From: Tepidimicrobium sp.
GTDB lineage: Bacteria > Bacillota > Clostridia > Tissierellales > Tepidimicrobiaceae
DNA: 14,513 nt
Assembly: GCA_012839395.1 (NCBI GenBank)
Contig: DUNJ01000030.1
Span: 1-14,513, forward strand
Direction: 5' to 3'
How positions within the stretch are numbered: position 1 is the stretch's first letter; every line of letters starts with the position of its first letter. Shown one piece after another: positions 1-7,144 of this stretch. The notes under the pieces were generated by a model. The model saw nothing but the letters and a program-made list of their open reading frames with translations. It ran no database searches and was not told where the DNA came from. Position numbers and translations under genes: made by a program.

Positions 1-44
1 CATTTATATCCGCCTCATCTCCAATAATCGGTTATATAGTCTAA

Positions 45-74
45 ATTATAGCATATATTGTCCGTTTATGAAAA
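45..74 (-). promoter_or_regulatory. Possible promoter for a gene starting at the left edge
   Basis: On the minus strand a perfect TATAAT (45-50) lies 18 bases downstream of TTTTCA (69-74). Further down is GAGGCGG, nine bases before an ATG that occupies positions 1-3. This arrangement suggests that the next leftward gene starts exactly at the window edge, with only its start codon inside. The -35 is a four-of-six match. The gene itself cannot be judged from here. Confidence 0.4.
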
Positions 75-180
75 CAAAAAATCTGCATTCTGACTCTCTA
101 ACTATCTCATCTGCTGTTTTTAACAGATTTCTTACTAAATCTAAACCTACACCATCCAACATCTTTGTTACATCTATCAT
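46..180 (-). pseudogene. Possible gene remnant, 44 codons, unrecognised
   Basis: A leftward open frame runs from ATG at 178-180 to TAA at 46-48 and reads like protein (begins MIDVTKMLDGVGLDLV, ends FVFINGQYML). No Shine-Dalgarno precedes the ATG. The frame stays open about 27 bases upstream without another start before meeting a stop. The stop codon overlaps the -10 box of the promoter that points off the window. The mix of protein-like composition, missing start signals and short length suggests the tail of a decayed gene. I do not recognise a family; the IDVTKM..DGVGL stretch is faintly like STAS-domain strands, but this is not enough to name it. Positions 181-248 show nothing else. Confidence 0.25.
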
Positions 181-248
181 AACATAAGAAGTTATTCCCT
201 TTTTATTTTAACCTACAACTATTTTACACTAACCCATGTGCTAGCCAT

Positions 249-281
249 AAAAAAGACCTATCGGTTTCAATAGGTCTTTTA
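249..281 (-). terminator. Rho-independent terminator after deoC
   Basis: An 11-bp perfect stem (251-261 with 270-280, core AGACCTAT/ATAGGTCT) has an 8-base loop and is followed on the minus strand by a run of six T (249-254). It lies about 60 bases beyond the deoC stop and ends the leftward aro-pduL-deoC transcript. A T run also follows the stem on the plus strand, so it may work in both directions. Confidence 0.9.
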
Positions 282-338
282 ACTTTACTTGTTATTCAAT
301 TAGCTTTTAAATACCTGATAATGCTTTGTATTTGTATT

Positions 339-1001
339 CTAATCCAATTGCCTGCCGCCATTTGATACTATCTCTACCGATGCACTGGCCCCTATCCTCG
401 TTGCGCCAGCATCTACCATTGCTTTAGCCGTATCATAGTTCCTTATACCGCCAGCTGCCTTTATCTTTAGACTATCTCCTACAATCCTGTACATCAGCTC
501 AATATCTTCTACCGTGGCCCCACTTGAACCAAAGCCTGTTGAAGTTTTAACAAAGTCAGCCCCGGCATTCCGTGATATCTTACAAGCTTTTACCTTCTCT
601 TCATCAGATAAAAGATAGGTCTCGATTATAACCTTAACCCTTGCTCTATTTTTAACAGCTTCAACTACAGCCCTTATATCTTCTTCTACCTTAGTATATT
701 CCCTATTTTTCAGTGCAGATATATTCATCACCATATCTATCTCATCAGCGCCCTCTTCCACAGCCTTCAAAGCCTCAAAAGCCTTCACTTCCTTGGTATT
801 GGCCCCTAGTGGAAATCCCACCACAGTAGCCACCATTATATCCGTGTCCTTAAGCAGCTTGCTGGCCCTTTTAACATAATATGGATTAACGCATACAGCC
901 GCAAACCTATTCTCTATAGCTTCATTACATAGCTTTTCGATCATCTCATCCGTAGCATCCGCCTTTAATAGCGTGTGATCTATCATAGGAGCTATATCCA
1001 C
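339..1001 (-). CDS. deoC: Deoxyribose-phosphate aldolase
   Basis: Cytosolic class I aldolase that splits 2-deoxyribose-5-phosphate into acetaldehyde and glyceraldehyde-3-phosphate, the last step of deoxynucleoside breakdown. The 220-residue product has the DeoC TIM-barrel signatures: IDHTLLK (7-13), the catalytic Asp in DEIDMV (Asp89), the Schiff-base Lys in VKTSTGF (Lys152) and the second active-site Lys in IKAAGGI (Lys181). Length is normal for the family. I place the start at GTG 999-1001, because GAGGTG ends seven bases before it. A TTG two codons upstream (1007) would be only one or two bases from that site. The gene follows pduL by 14 bases and is probably co-transcribed from the promoter at 1630-1658. 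A strong terminator follows. Acetaldehyde released here links it to the acyl-CoA chemistry of its neighbour. Confidence 0.96.
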   Translation of the reverse strand: MDIAPMIDHTLLKADATDEMIEKLCNEAIENRFAAVCVNPYYVKRASKLLKDTDIMVATVVGFPLGANTKEVKAFEALKAVEEGADEIDMVMNISALKNREYTKVEEDIRAVVEAVKNRARVKVIIETYLLSDEEKVKACKISRNAGADFVKTSTGFGSSGATVEDIELMYRIVGDSLKIKAAGGIRNYDTAKAMVDAGATRIGASASVEIVSNGGRQLD

Positions 1002-1015
1002 GGCCAATCACCTCA

Positions 1016-1591
1016 TTATTTTATAAGCTCTACTATATCTCCGTTTTTAACTCCTGCAGCATTCCCTTCCTCTATATCCACGTGCATCTCTAGCGCAAAG
1101 TTATCGTCTACCCTTATCAATACATTTTCAAACAAAACAGCCCTTGGCCCTTCGGTTTTTACCTTTACTATATCGTTGTCTTTAACCCCAAATTTCTCTC
1201 CATCTTTGGTGTGCATATGTATATGCCTAGCTGCAACTATAATTCCTTCTTCTATTTCTACTTCTCCCTTGGGTCCCACTATCTTTGCCCCTGGCGTCCC
1301 CTTTATATCTCCTGAATTTCTAATTACAGGTTCCACCCCTAATTTAAACGCATCGGATATAGATACCTCAAGCTGAGTATTGCTCCTCGTAGGCCCTAAT
1401 ACCCTAACCCCTTTTATGGTATTCTTCGGACCCACTACATCTACCCTCTCCTCACAGGCATATTGACCTGGCTGGGATAAATCTCTCATATGAGTTAATT
1501 CATAGCCTTCTCCAAATAAAACTTCTAAATCGCCCTGTGATAAGTGTATATGACGATTGGACAAAGCTATCGGTAATTCTAATTTCATCAT
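1016..1591 (-). CDS. pduL: Phosphate propanoyltransferase (PduL-type phosphotransacylase)
   Basis: Converts acyl-CoA plus phosphate to acyl phosphate and CoA; propanoyl-CoA or acetyl-CoA are the known substrates of the family. The 191 residues contain the two tandem PduL beta-barrel repeats with their metal-binding histidines: SNRHIHLS (His14, His16) and ARHIHMH (His123, His125, His127). A conserved HVDIEEGNAAG motif follows (170-180). There is no N-terminal encapsulation extension of the kind used to enter bacterial microcompartments, and no compartment genes lie nearby, so a free cytosolic enzyme is likely. A strong GGGGAGGAG site precedes two adjacent ATGs (1589-1591 and 1586-1588); either could be the start. 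Next to deoC, it could turn acetaldehyde-derived acetyl-CoA into acetyl phosphate for ATP; that link is inference, since no acetaldehyde dehydrogenase or acetate kinase is in the window. Confidence 0.95.
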   Translation of the reverse strand: MMKLELPIALSNRHIHLSQGDLEVLFGEGYELTHMRDLSQPGQYACEERVDVVGPKNTIKGVRVLGPTRSNTQLEVSISDAFKLGVEPVIRNSGDIKGTPGAKIVGPKGEVEIEEGIIVAARHIHMHTKDGEKFGVKDNDIVKVKTEGPRAVLFENVLIRVDDNFALEMHVDIEEGNAAGVKNGDIVELIK

Positions 1592-1629
1592 TACTCCTCC
1601 CCTTTTTTTATATTTTGTCCCCTTATTCG

Positions 1630-1658
1630 ATTATATTATCTGTGCCTCCAAAAATCAA
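1630..1658 (-). promoter_or_regulatory. Sigma-A-type promoter for pduL-deoC
   Basis: Minus strand TTGATT (1653-1658), a 17-base spacer, then a perfect TATAAT (1630-1635), in the 70-base gap between the aroA stop and pduL. The start of transcription would fall around 1623, about 30 bases ahead of the start codon. No terminator separates it from aroA, so readthrough from the aro genes is also possible. Confidence 0.75.
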
Positions 1659-1661
1659 ACC

Positions 1662-2948
1662 TTATTGAGAAACTTTCCACAATGTTTTATAAAAATCTGG
1701 ATAGGATATCTCCACAACTTCATGCCCTGTTATAGTGGATTCTCCCTTTGCTTTCAAAGCTGCAATGGATAACGCCATAGCAATTCTATGATCCCCATAT
1801 GAATTCAATGTCGCAGGCTCTAGGGTTTTCCTTCCCTCAATTATCAATCCATCGGGAAGTTCTTTTATATCTGCTCCCATACCATTCAATCCATTATAGA
1901 TAGCCCTTATCCTATCGCATTCCTTGTATCTCAACTCCTCCACATCTCTTATAACGGTTTTTCCCTTTGAAAAAGCAGCTGCCACAGCAATAATGGGAAT
2001 CTCATCTATCATGGTGGCCACCGTATCCCCTCCTATTTCTACACCAGTGAGAGTTGAATACCTCACCTCCACATCCCCTATAGGCTCTAAATTCTTAACC
2101 CTTATATTACTAATCTTTATATCCCCTCCCATCCTATTTAAAACGTGGATTATACCGGTTCTAGTAGGGTTTATGCCGACATCTCTTATGATTATATGGG
2201 AATCCTCTATCAACATTCCTGCAACCATAAAATAGGCAGCAGAGGATATATCCCCAGGAACTTGGACATCCTTACCTTCTAATGAATTACCTGATTTCAT
2301 GCATATAATGCCATCTTCAAGATATATATTGGCACCAAAATATTTTAACATCCTCTCTGTATGGTCCCTAGTAACCTTGCCCTCCTCAATTCTTACATCC
2401 CCTTTACCATATAAGCCAGCAAGCAATATGGAAGATTTAACCTGAGCACTAGCTACAGGCAGCTTATAATATATGCTATGGATATCCTTCACCGGATCTA
2501 TATATAAAGGTGGATACCTATTATCCAGCCCTCGAATAGCCCCTCCCATCATGGCCAATGGCCTGATTATCCTATCCATAGGCCTACTATTTAAGGAATC
2601 ATCCCCTATCAAAATTGTATTAAATTTCTGCCCCACCATTACCCCGCTCAAAAGCCTCATGGTGGTACCTGAATTACCACAATATAGTTTGCCTTCCGGC
2701 TCCTCTAATCCATGGAGATCTATTCCTTCTATTTGAAGGTCATTTCCGTCCATTTTCATCCTAACGCCCATGTCCTTGAAGCAGTTTATAGTTTTTCTAG
2801 TATCCTCCGCCATCAGTATATTTTGTATAGTGGTAGTCCCATTAGCCAACGCTCCCAATATGATGCCCCTATGAGATATAGATTTATCTCCCGGAACCCT
2901 TATATCCCCCGATAACCTTATCTTTCCTCCCCGGATAATCAAATCCAT
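1662..2948 (-). CDS. aroA: 3-phosphoshikimate 1-carboxyvinyltransferase (EPSP synthase)
   Basis: Sixth step of the shikimate pathway: joins shikimate-3-phosphate and phosphoenolpyruvate to give EPSP. Family motifs appear in order: VPGDKSISHR near the N-terminus, YCGNSGTTMRLLSG, NSRPMDRI, SAQVKSS, TRDHTERML, IDEIPIIAVAAAF with the catalytic acid, YKECDRI, and GDHRIAMALS near the C-terminus. SAQVKS and TRDHTERML resemble class II enzymes, but the phosphate-binding loop keeps Gly in GNSGT instead of the Ala seen in the glyphosate-tolerant CP4 enzyme. I prefer ATG 2946-2948 (428 residues, usual family length). It has AGAGGGGG just upstream and overlaps the end of aroB by 10 bases. An in-frame ATG at 2978 would add ten untypical residues and lacks a ribosome site. 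Confidence 0.96.
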   Translation of the reverse strand: MDLIIRGGKIRLSGDIRVPGDKSISHRGIILGALANGTTTIQNILMAEDTRKTINCFKDMGVRMKMDGNDLQIEGIDLHGLEEPEGKLYCGNSGTTMRLLSGVMVGQKFNTILIGDDSLNSRPMDRIIRPLAMMGGAIRGLDNRYPPLYIDPVKDIHSIYYKLPVASAQVKSSILLAGLYGKGDVRIEEGKVTRDHTERMLKYFGANIYLEDGIICMKSGNSLEGKDVQVPGDISSAAYFMVAGMLIEDSHIIIRDVGINPTRTGIIHVLNRMGGDIKISNIRVKNLEPIGDVEVRYSTLTGVEIGGDTVATMIDEIPIIAVAAAFSKGKTVIRDVEELRYKECDRIRAIYNGLNGMGADIKELPDGLIIEGRKTLEPATLNSYGDHRIAMALSIAALKAKGESTITGHEVVEISYPDFYKTLWKVSQ

Positions 2949-3979
2949 TCCCCCTCTAAACTTTTCGCTATTAACCATTCATTTACATCCATAAATAATT
3001 TCACCTTTCCTCTGGATACCGGCAATACCAATGCAATCCTATCTTTAATATTTTTCTTATCCATTTTCATTCTATGGATCAGCTTTTCTATATCATCCTT
3101 ATCAAATTTAATAGGCTCAACCAACCCCTTAAGCCGTTCATATATTTCCTCAAAGTATCCCTCATCTATAAGATTCATCTGGTAGGCTATATTGGACTCA
3201 TATATCATTCCCAATATAACCGCCTCTCCATGATTATAATGGGTAAAACCATAACATGCCTCTATGCTATGCCCTATGGTATGCCCAAAATTCAATATCC
3301 TTCTCAATCCAATATCATATCTATCCTTATCAACCACCTCTTTCTTAATAGCTACCGATCTTTCTACTATCTCCAACAATATATCCATATCTCCATCATA
3401 TATATTTTTCATATTATCCACCGTATATTTAAATAGACCATAATCCCATATCAAGCCATATTTCAATACCTCGCCCAATCCGCAGGTAATCTCCCTCCTA
3501 GGCAATGTTTTCAAAAATTGTACGTCTACGATTGATAGCTCGGGAAAGTAGAAAGAACCCACCATATTCTTATATCCACCATAGTCTATTCCCACTTTAC
3601 CCCCTACACTACTATCCACCTGGGCCAATAAGGTGGTCGGAATTTGAATGTACTTTAATCCCCTCATATAGGTTGAGGCTACAAAACCTGCAATATCCCC
3701 AACTACCCCTCCCCCAAGGCTTAAGATTATTCCATTCCTATCCATATTCTGCTCTATTAAAGCATCGTATATAGATAATACAGTAGATATAGATTTGCTC
3801 TCCTCCCCTGGAGTCAATATATATATTCCCATAGTATAATCATCTATGATCCCCTTCAGCTTGTCCATATAAAGCCTTCCTACATTGTCATCGGTTATTA
3901 TATATAGCTTAGTAGCCCCGCTATGCTCTAAATGTTTATCTAGCTCATGGATACAACCGTTTTTAATTATGATATCCAC
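2939..3979 (-). CDS. aroB: 3-dehydroquinate synthase
   Basis: Second step of the shikimate pathway: NAD- and metal-dependent cyclisation of DAHP to 3-dehydroquinate. The 346 residues show the NAD-binding GGGVVGDIAGFVAS segment, the IPTTLLAQVDSSVGGK motif typical of AroB, and the three metal ligands in GLGEVLKYG, NFGHTIGHSIE and HYNHGEAV. The start is GTG (3977-3979), preceded by GAGGTG five bases upstream; this site lies inside the end of aroC, whose stop is only four bases away, so translation is probably coupled. The 3' end overlaps aroA by 10 bases. The length is slightly short for the family but nothing essential is missing. Confidence 0.97.
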   Translation of the reverse strand: MDIIIKNGCIHELDKHLEHSGATKLYIITDDNVGRLYMDKLKGIIDDYTMGIYILTPGEESKSISTVLSIYDALIEQNMDRNGIILSLGGGVVGDIAGFVASTYMRGLKYIQIPTTLLAQVDSSVGGKVGIDYGGYKNMVGSFYFPELSIVDVQFLKTLPRREITCGLGEVLKYGLIWDYGLFKYTVDNMKNIYDGDMDILLEIVERSVAIKKEVVDKDRYDIGLRRILNFGHTIGHSIEACYGFTHYNHGEAVILGMIYESNIAYQMNLIDEGYFEEIYERLKGLVEPIKFDKDDIEKLIHRMKMDKKNIKDRIALVLPVSRGKVKLFMDVNEWLIAKSLEGEWI

Positions 3980-3983
3980 CTAA

Positions 3984-5111
3984 TCACCTCTCCCTCAAGC
4001 CCTCCATAAAGCTACTATAATTAGCAACTACCTCGCCTAGGCTATCCCCTCCAAACTTTATCATTATCTCATCAGCCAATATATATGCAAGTATACTTTC
4101 TGCTACTATGCTAGCAGAAGGTACAGCGCAAACATCTGACCTCTCAAATTGGGCCAATACTCCCTCCTTACTCTCCATATCCACAGTCTGCAACGGCCTC
4201 CTTAGAGTGGGGATAGGCTTCATAACCGCCCTCAATACTATATTCTCCCCGTTGGAGACCCCAGCTTCGATCCCCCCTGCATTATTGGTTTTCCTATAAT
4301 AAGAGCCTTCTTTATAGAATATCTCGTCATGAACCTTTGAGCCCAGTCTATTGGCAAGATTAAATCCCAATCCAAATTCAATCCCCTTTATTCCAGGTAT
4401 ACTCATAATTCCTTGGGCTATCCTCCCATCCAGCTTTCTATCCCAGTGGGCATAACTTCCCAACCCAACCGGAACCCCTAAGGCGACAACCTCCAATACT
4501 CCCCCTAGGGTATCCCCTTTTTCCTTGGCCTTATCCAACTCCTCTATAATCGATTCCTCCGCTCCTTTATCCAATACTCTGACTGGGGAATTATCTACCA
4601 CCCCAGCAATATCCTTCCAATTCATATCATCAGGAAACCTTCTCAACACCTTTATATCGCCTATCTGTACCACATGGCTATATATATGGATATCCAACTC
4701 CCTCAATAGAAGCTTACATATAGCCCCAATAGCAACCCTCATAGCGGTTTCCCTAGCACTAGCCCTCTCCAACGCATTCCTGCCGCCCTTATGACCATAT
4801 TTTAAGGCTCCCACTAAATCCCCATGTCCAGGTCTAGGTCGAGTTACCTCAACTAAATTCACATAGGTACCCCTATTCTTTATCATTATAGATATTGGAT
4901 TACCAGTAGAATAGCCATCGTTTATCCCAGAAATCACGATAGCCTTATCCTTCTCCATATCCATCCTAGAGCTTCTACCATAGCCCCTTTGCCTTCTATC
5001 CAATTCCCTATTTATAAAATCCATATCCATATATAAATTGGCGGGAAACCCCTCCAATATTCCAACCAATCCATCGCCATGGGACTCCCCTGCCGTTAAA
5101 ATCCTTAACAT
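3984..5111 (-). CDS. aroC: Chorismate synthase
   Basis: Last step of the common aromatic pathway: FMN-dependent removal of phosphate from EPSP to give chorismate. The 375-residue product starts with GESHGDGLVGILEGFPA, carrying the first catalytic His. RRQRGYGRSSRM follows, then RPRPGHGDL with the second His, then the LERASARETAMRVA signature, and near the C-terminus RSDVCAVPSASIVAES. These are the standard family blocks. The start ATG (5109-5111) has GGGGGG five bases upstream, 23 bases after the previous gene, so it belongs to the same transcript. The order aroC-aroB-aroA puts three aromatic-pathway genes together; the DAHP synthase, dehydroquinase, shikimate dehydrogenase and shikimate kinase genes are not in the window. 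Confidence 0.97.
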   Translation of the reverse strand: MLRILTAGESHGDGLVGILEGFPANLYMDMDFINRELDRRQRGYGRSSRMDMEKDKAIVISGINDGYSTGNPISIMIKNRGTYVNLVEVTRPRPGHGDLVGALKYGHKGGRNALERASARETAMRVAIGAICKLLLRELDIHIYSHVVQIGDIKVLRRFPDDMNWKDIAGVVDNSPVRVLDKGAEESIIEELDKAKEKGDTLGGVLEVVALGVPVGLGSYAHWDRKLDGRIAQGIMSIPGIKGIEFGLGFNLANRLGSKVHDEIFYKEGSYYRKTNNAGGIEAGVSNGENIVLRAVMKPIPTLRRPLQTVDMESKEGVLAQFERSDVCAVPSASIVAESILAYILADEIMIKFGGDSLGEVVANYSSFMEGLRER

Positions 5112-5134
5112 TAAATCCCCCCTTTAAATATAAA

Positions 5135-6067
5135 CTATGGAGTTTCCTCTCCTCTACCCATTATATACGATGCTATATTATATACCCCAATTATCGTACC
5201 ATATAATACAGATATAAAAGCCACCACCTTATAATATAGGGGATAGGATACAAGGGGGGAAACCAGGTAAAATACTACACCCAATAATATAAATTTATAT
5301 GCCTTTCCCTTCCCACGAAACCCTATATTACCCATCAATTCCTTCCTTCCCATATCATATCTATCTATTATTAAATCCTCTATCTCTTCCCGGCTAGGAT
5401 AACCTTCCTTTGCCATCTTCAGCATATCTTCAATCTGTTCAAGCCCCATCAATAGATAATCGGTCTCCTCCCTTACCTCATCGGCAAAGGAAGTATTGGT
5501 AACTACTATTCCCTCCCTAATCCCATTCCCTTCCATGTCCAATATGAAGTACTCCATATTCTTTAATGTAACTCTAGTACCCGCAGGGGCTTTAATGCAT
5601 TTAACTCCATAAATTTCTCCATCTATCTCCCCAACAAGATCTATGTTATCCTTATATTCATCAAATTTGGTAGAATAATAGCTTTCCAATAAATCACGCA
5701 CATAGGTAATAAAATCCCGATTGCTATACTTATCCAATTGTCCACTTATTCGCTCTGTGGCCAACTGTTCATTTATAGCCACAATCCTCCTAGCCCTAAC
5801 CCTACCCCTCCAAGCCACCATAACTATTATATAAAAACTCAACAATATCATGGTTATGGATACGGAGGCCAACACGCTTCTGGTAGAATTAAATATGGTA
5901 ATCAAAAAGAACAGTACCAAAAATAGGGTACTGAAGATCCAATCCACCAAAGCCGCCTGAGAGCTCTTCCCATCCTTTATCTTCCTAGTATAGTAGCTAT
6001 GCAATATTATTCTTCTTCTAATATCCTTTAAAAAACCTTTAATATCCCATAGTTCCTCCATCATCAT
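5135..6067 (-). CDS. Membrane-anchored protein with a Mrr/NERD-like restriction-endonuclease fold
   Basis: Function unknown. Of 310 residues, 41-60 and 64-86 form two hydrophobic segments, about 115-205 is soluble, and 257-275 plus 280-303 form two more membrane spans. The central part resembles the PD-(D/E)XK domain of Mrr-cat proteins: an F-x-x-Y-V-R-x-L-L-E-x-Y-Y helix, then DLVGEIDGEIYGVKCIK with the candidate acid at Asp143 and Lys156, then EGIVVTNTSFADEVREE, the usual late strand and helix. The Q/E that normally sits two residues before the Lys is Gly154, so nuclease activity is doubtful. Three ATGs stand in a row at the start, and GAAGGAG fits any of them. It overlaps the upstream gene by 29 bases and precedes aroC by 23 bases. 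It may be a sensor or scaffold at the membrane; no link to aromatic synthesis is evident. Confidence 0.7.
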   Translation of the reverse strand: MMMEELWDIKGFLKDIRRRIILHSYYTRKIKDGKSSQAALVDWIFSTLFLVLFFLITIFNSTRSVLASVSITMILLSFYIIVMVAWRGRVRARRIVAINEQLATERISGQLDKYSNRDFITYVRDLLESYYSTKFDEYKDNIDLVGEIDGEIYGVKCIKAPAGTRVTLKNMEYFILDMEGNGIREGIVVTNTSFADEVREETDYLLMGLEQIEDMLKMAKEGYPSREEIEDLIIDRYDMGRKELMGNIGFRGKGKAYKFILLGVVFYLVSPLVSYPLYYKVVAFISVLYGTIIGVYNIASYIMGRGEETP

Positions 6068-6710
6068 CCCTCTCCTTCCTCATCAATATATAGGCTATTA
6101 GCTGTATTATTGCCAACATCCCTAAAAATAATAATACAATTCGCCTAAATATATGGATGAAGAACTGTTCTGGGAGCATCTGAATCAATAGATCTGTATC
6201 CGGATTCAATATCCATAGGTCATTATCGAAGAATATTAGATGAAAATATGTAAAGTATTTGGTAAAATCCCATGTGGATACTATGAACAATAATATGAAA
6301 AACCCCCACCATCCAAATATCCCATAGAACATCCCTTTAGCAAAATAGCTATAATCCTTAGAATATACTATAGTCACAATCCCAAATATTGATAGTATAA
6401 GGGATATATTTTTAAGCATAAATCCATATTTAAACAATAGCTTTACATCCTCCATATGCTTTACCTCCCTATCACTAAAAAAGGGCCTTAAAACTTCTTT
6501 ATCTAACCCTTCTCGAAGGTATCTTAGGAGGAGTTTAGTAATTCCATCTAGCTCCCCTATGGATCTATTGGTACTTTTTAGAACCCCATATCTTTCATAG
6601 GATTTAATGTATAGCTCCTTGTCAAATGTGTTAAATTCTACGCTTTGCAATAATAGAAATAAAGGTAAAAAAATTATTAAAAAAAATAATACCACCCTCC
6701 TCAACTCCAT
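6039..6710 (-). CDS. DUF1461 / TIGR01906-type integral membrane protein
   Basis: Predicted polytopic membrane protein of 223 residues and unknown role. The layout fits DUF1461: an N-terminal span (6-23), an extracytoplasmic-looking loop with REVKHMEDVKLLF (81-93), spans near 99-116, 126-145 and 187-209. The hallmark stretch YFHLIFFDNDLWILNP followed by DTDLLIQMLPEQFF (155-184) lies between the last two spans. The start ATG at 6708-6710 sits directly behind GAGGGGG, which is tight; TTG two codons later would have better spacing, so the exact start is open. The gene follows a terminator and overlaps the nuclease-fold gene by 29 bases, so it is probably the first gene of the transcript that runs into aroC. 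Only a weak promoter (TTTTTG, 17 bases, TATAAA) is visible just ahead of it. Confidence 0.8.
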   Translation of the reverse strand: MELRRVVLFFLIIFLPLFLLLQSVEFNTFDKELYIKSYERYGVLKSTNRSIGELDGITKLLLRYLREGLDKEVLRPFFSDREVKHMEDVKLLFKYGFMLKNISLILSIFGIVTIVYSKDYSYFAKGMFYGIFGWWGFFILLFIVSTWDFTKYFTYFHLIFFDNDLWILNPDTDLLIQMLPEQFFIHIFRRIVLLFLGMLAIIQLIAYILMRKERDDDGGTMGY

Positions 6711-6749
6711 CCCCCTCTTTTAAATTTTATATAATAATACCATAGATCC

Positions 6750-6780
6750 AAAAAAGAATCGAAAGAAAATATCCTTCGAT
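6750..6780 (-). terminator. Rho-independent terminator after the 57-codon gene
   Basis: On the minus strand a 9-bp stem (6772-6780 with 6758-6766, one G-U pair) closes a five-base loop and is followed by TCTTTTTT. It lies 12 bases after the stop of the small gene at 6793-6966 and separates it from the downstream membrane-protein gene. Confidence 0.8.
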
Positions 6781-6792
6781 CCTTAAACGCTG

Positions 6793-6966
6793 CTATGCCA
6801 TAGCCCTTTCTAGCTTCTCCAAGTATTTAATTGGAAACATTCGAAGTAGTTCTTTATACTGATCAACGGTCAAATTATCCACCGTAGTGTAGATCTCTAT
6901 CTTTCCATCTACATCCGCCTCTTTGAACCTTTTTTTTATCTCTTCAAAATCGTGTACATTGCCCAT
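6793..6966 (-). CDS. Small hypothetical protein, 57 residues
   Basis: An open frame of 57 codons runs from ATG (6964-6966) to TAG (6793-6795). It looks real: GAAGGAG lies seven bases before the ATG, a terminator follows 12 bases after the stop, and the coding strand uses ATA and AGG codons as the neighbours do. The product is soluble and charged, beginning MGNVHDFEEIKKRFKEADVD. The middle holds GKIEIYTTVDNL and the end is MFPIKYLEKLERAMA, so two helices around a short strand region are likely. There are no Cys pairs, membrane spans or signal peptide. I recognise no family. It is a separate one-gene unit, divergent from the P-loop protein gene, and may share its promoter region. Confidence 0.8.
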   Translation of the reverse strand: MGNVHDFEEIKKRFKEADVDGKIEIYTTVDNLTVDQYKELLRMFPIKYLEKLERAMA

Positions 6967-7049
6967 TTTCTCACTCCTTCAACAATTCTTTTTACCGTCT
7001 ACATAAGTTTATTATGCTTAAAATTTGTATATTTATTAATGGATGTATA

Positions 7050-7078
7050 ATATTACATTTTTAAGTATTTTATTGCAA
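7050..7078 (-). promoter_or_regulatory. Possible leftward promoter for the 57-codon gene
   Basis: Minus strand TTGCAA (7073-7078), 17-base spacer, TAATAT (7050-7055; four of six). Because TTGCAA is its own reverse complement, this -35 box is the same six bases used by the rightward promoter. The leader would be about 75 bases. Other AT-rich -10-like strings lie nearer the gene, so this assignment is tentative. Confidence 0.35.
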
Positions 7079-7101
7079 AAACAAAGTGCATATTATATAA
7101 T
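7073..7101 (+). promoter_or_regulatory. Sigma-A-type promoter for the P-loop (cPGS-like) gene
   Basis: Plus strand TTGCAA (7073-7078), exact 17-base spacer, perfect TATAAT (7096-7101). Transcription would begin near 7108, giving a leader of about 35 bases that contains the GAGGAGG ribosome site at 7131-7137. Confidence 0.8.
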
Positions 7102-7144
7102 GTTCATATGAAATATTGATTAAATTCAAAGAGGAGGATTTACT

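Noticed and set aside
975..1376. A 133-codon rightward frame opposite pduL
   Set aside because: It is antisense to a clear PduL reading frame, low in complexity, and lacks start signals.
2949..2978. Ten-codon N-terminal extension of aroA from the ATG at 2978
   Set aside because: No ribosome site precedes it and the extra residues are outside the family's usual N-terminus.
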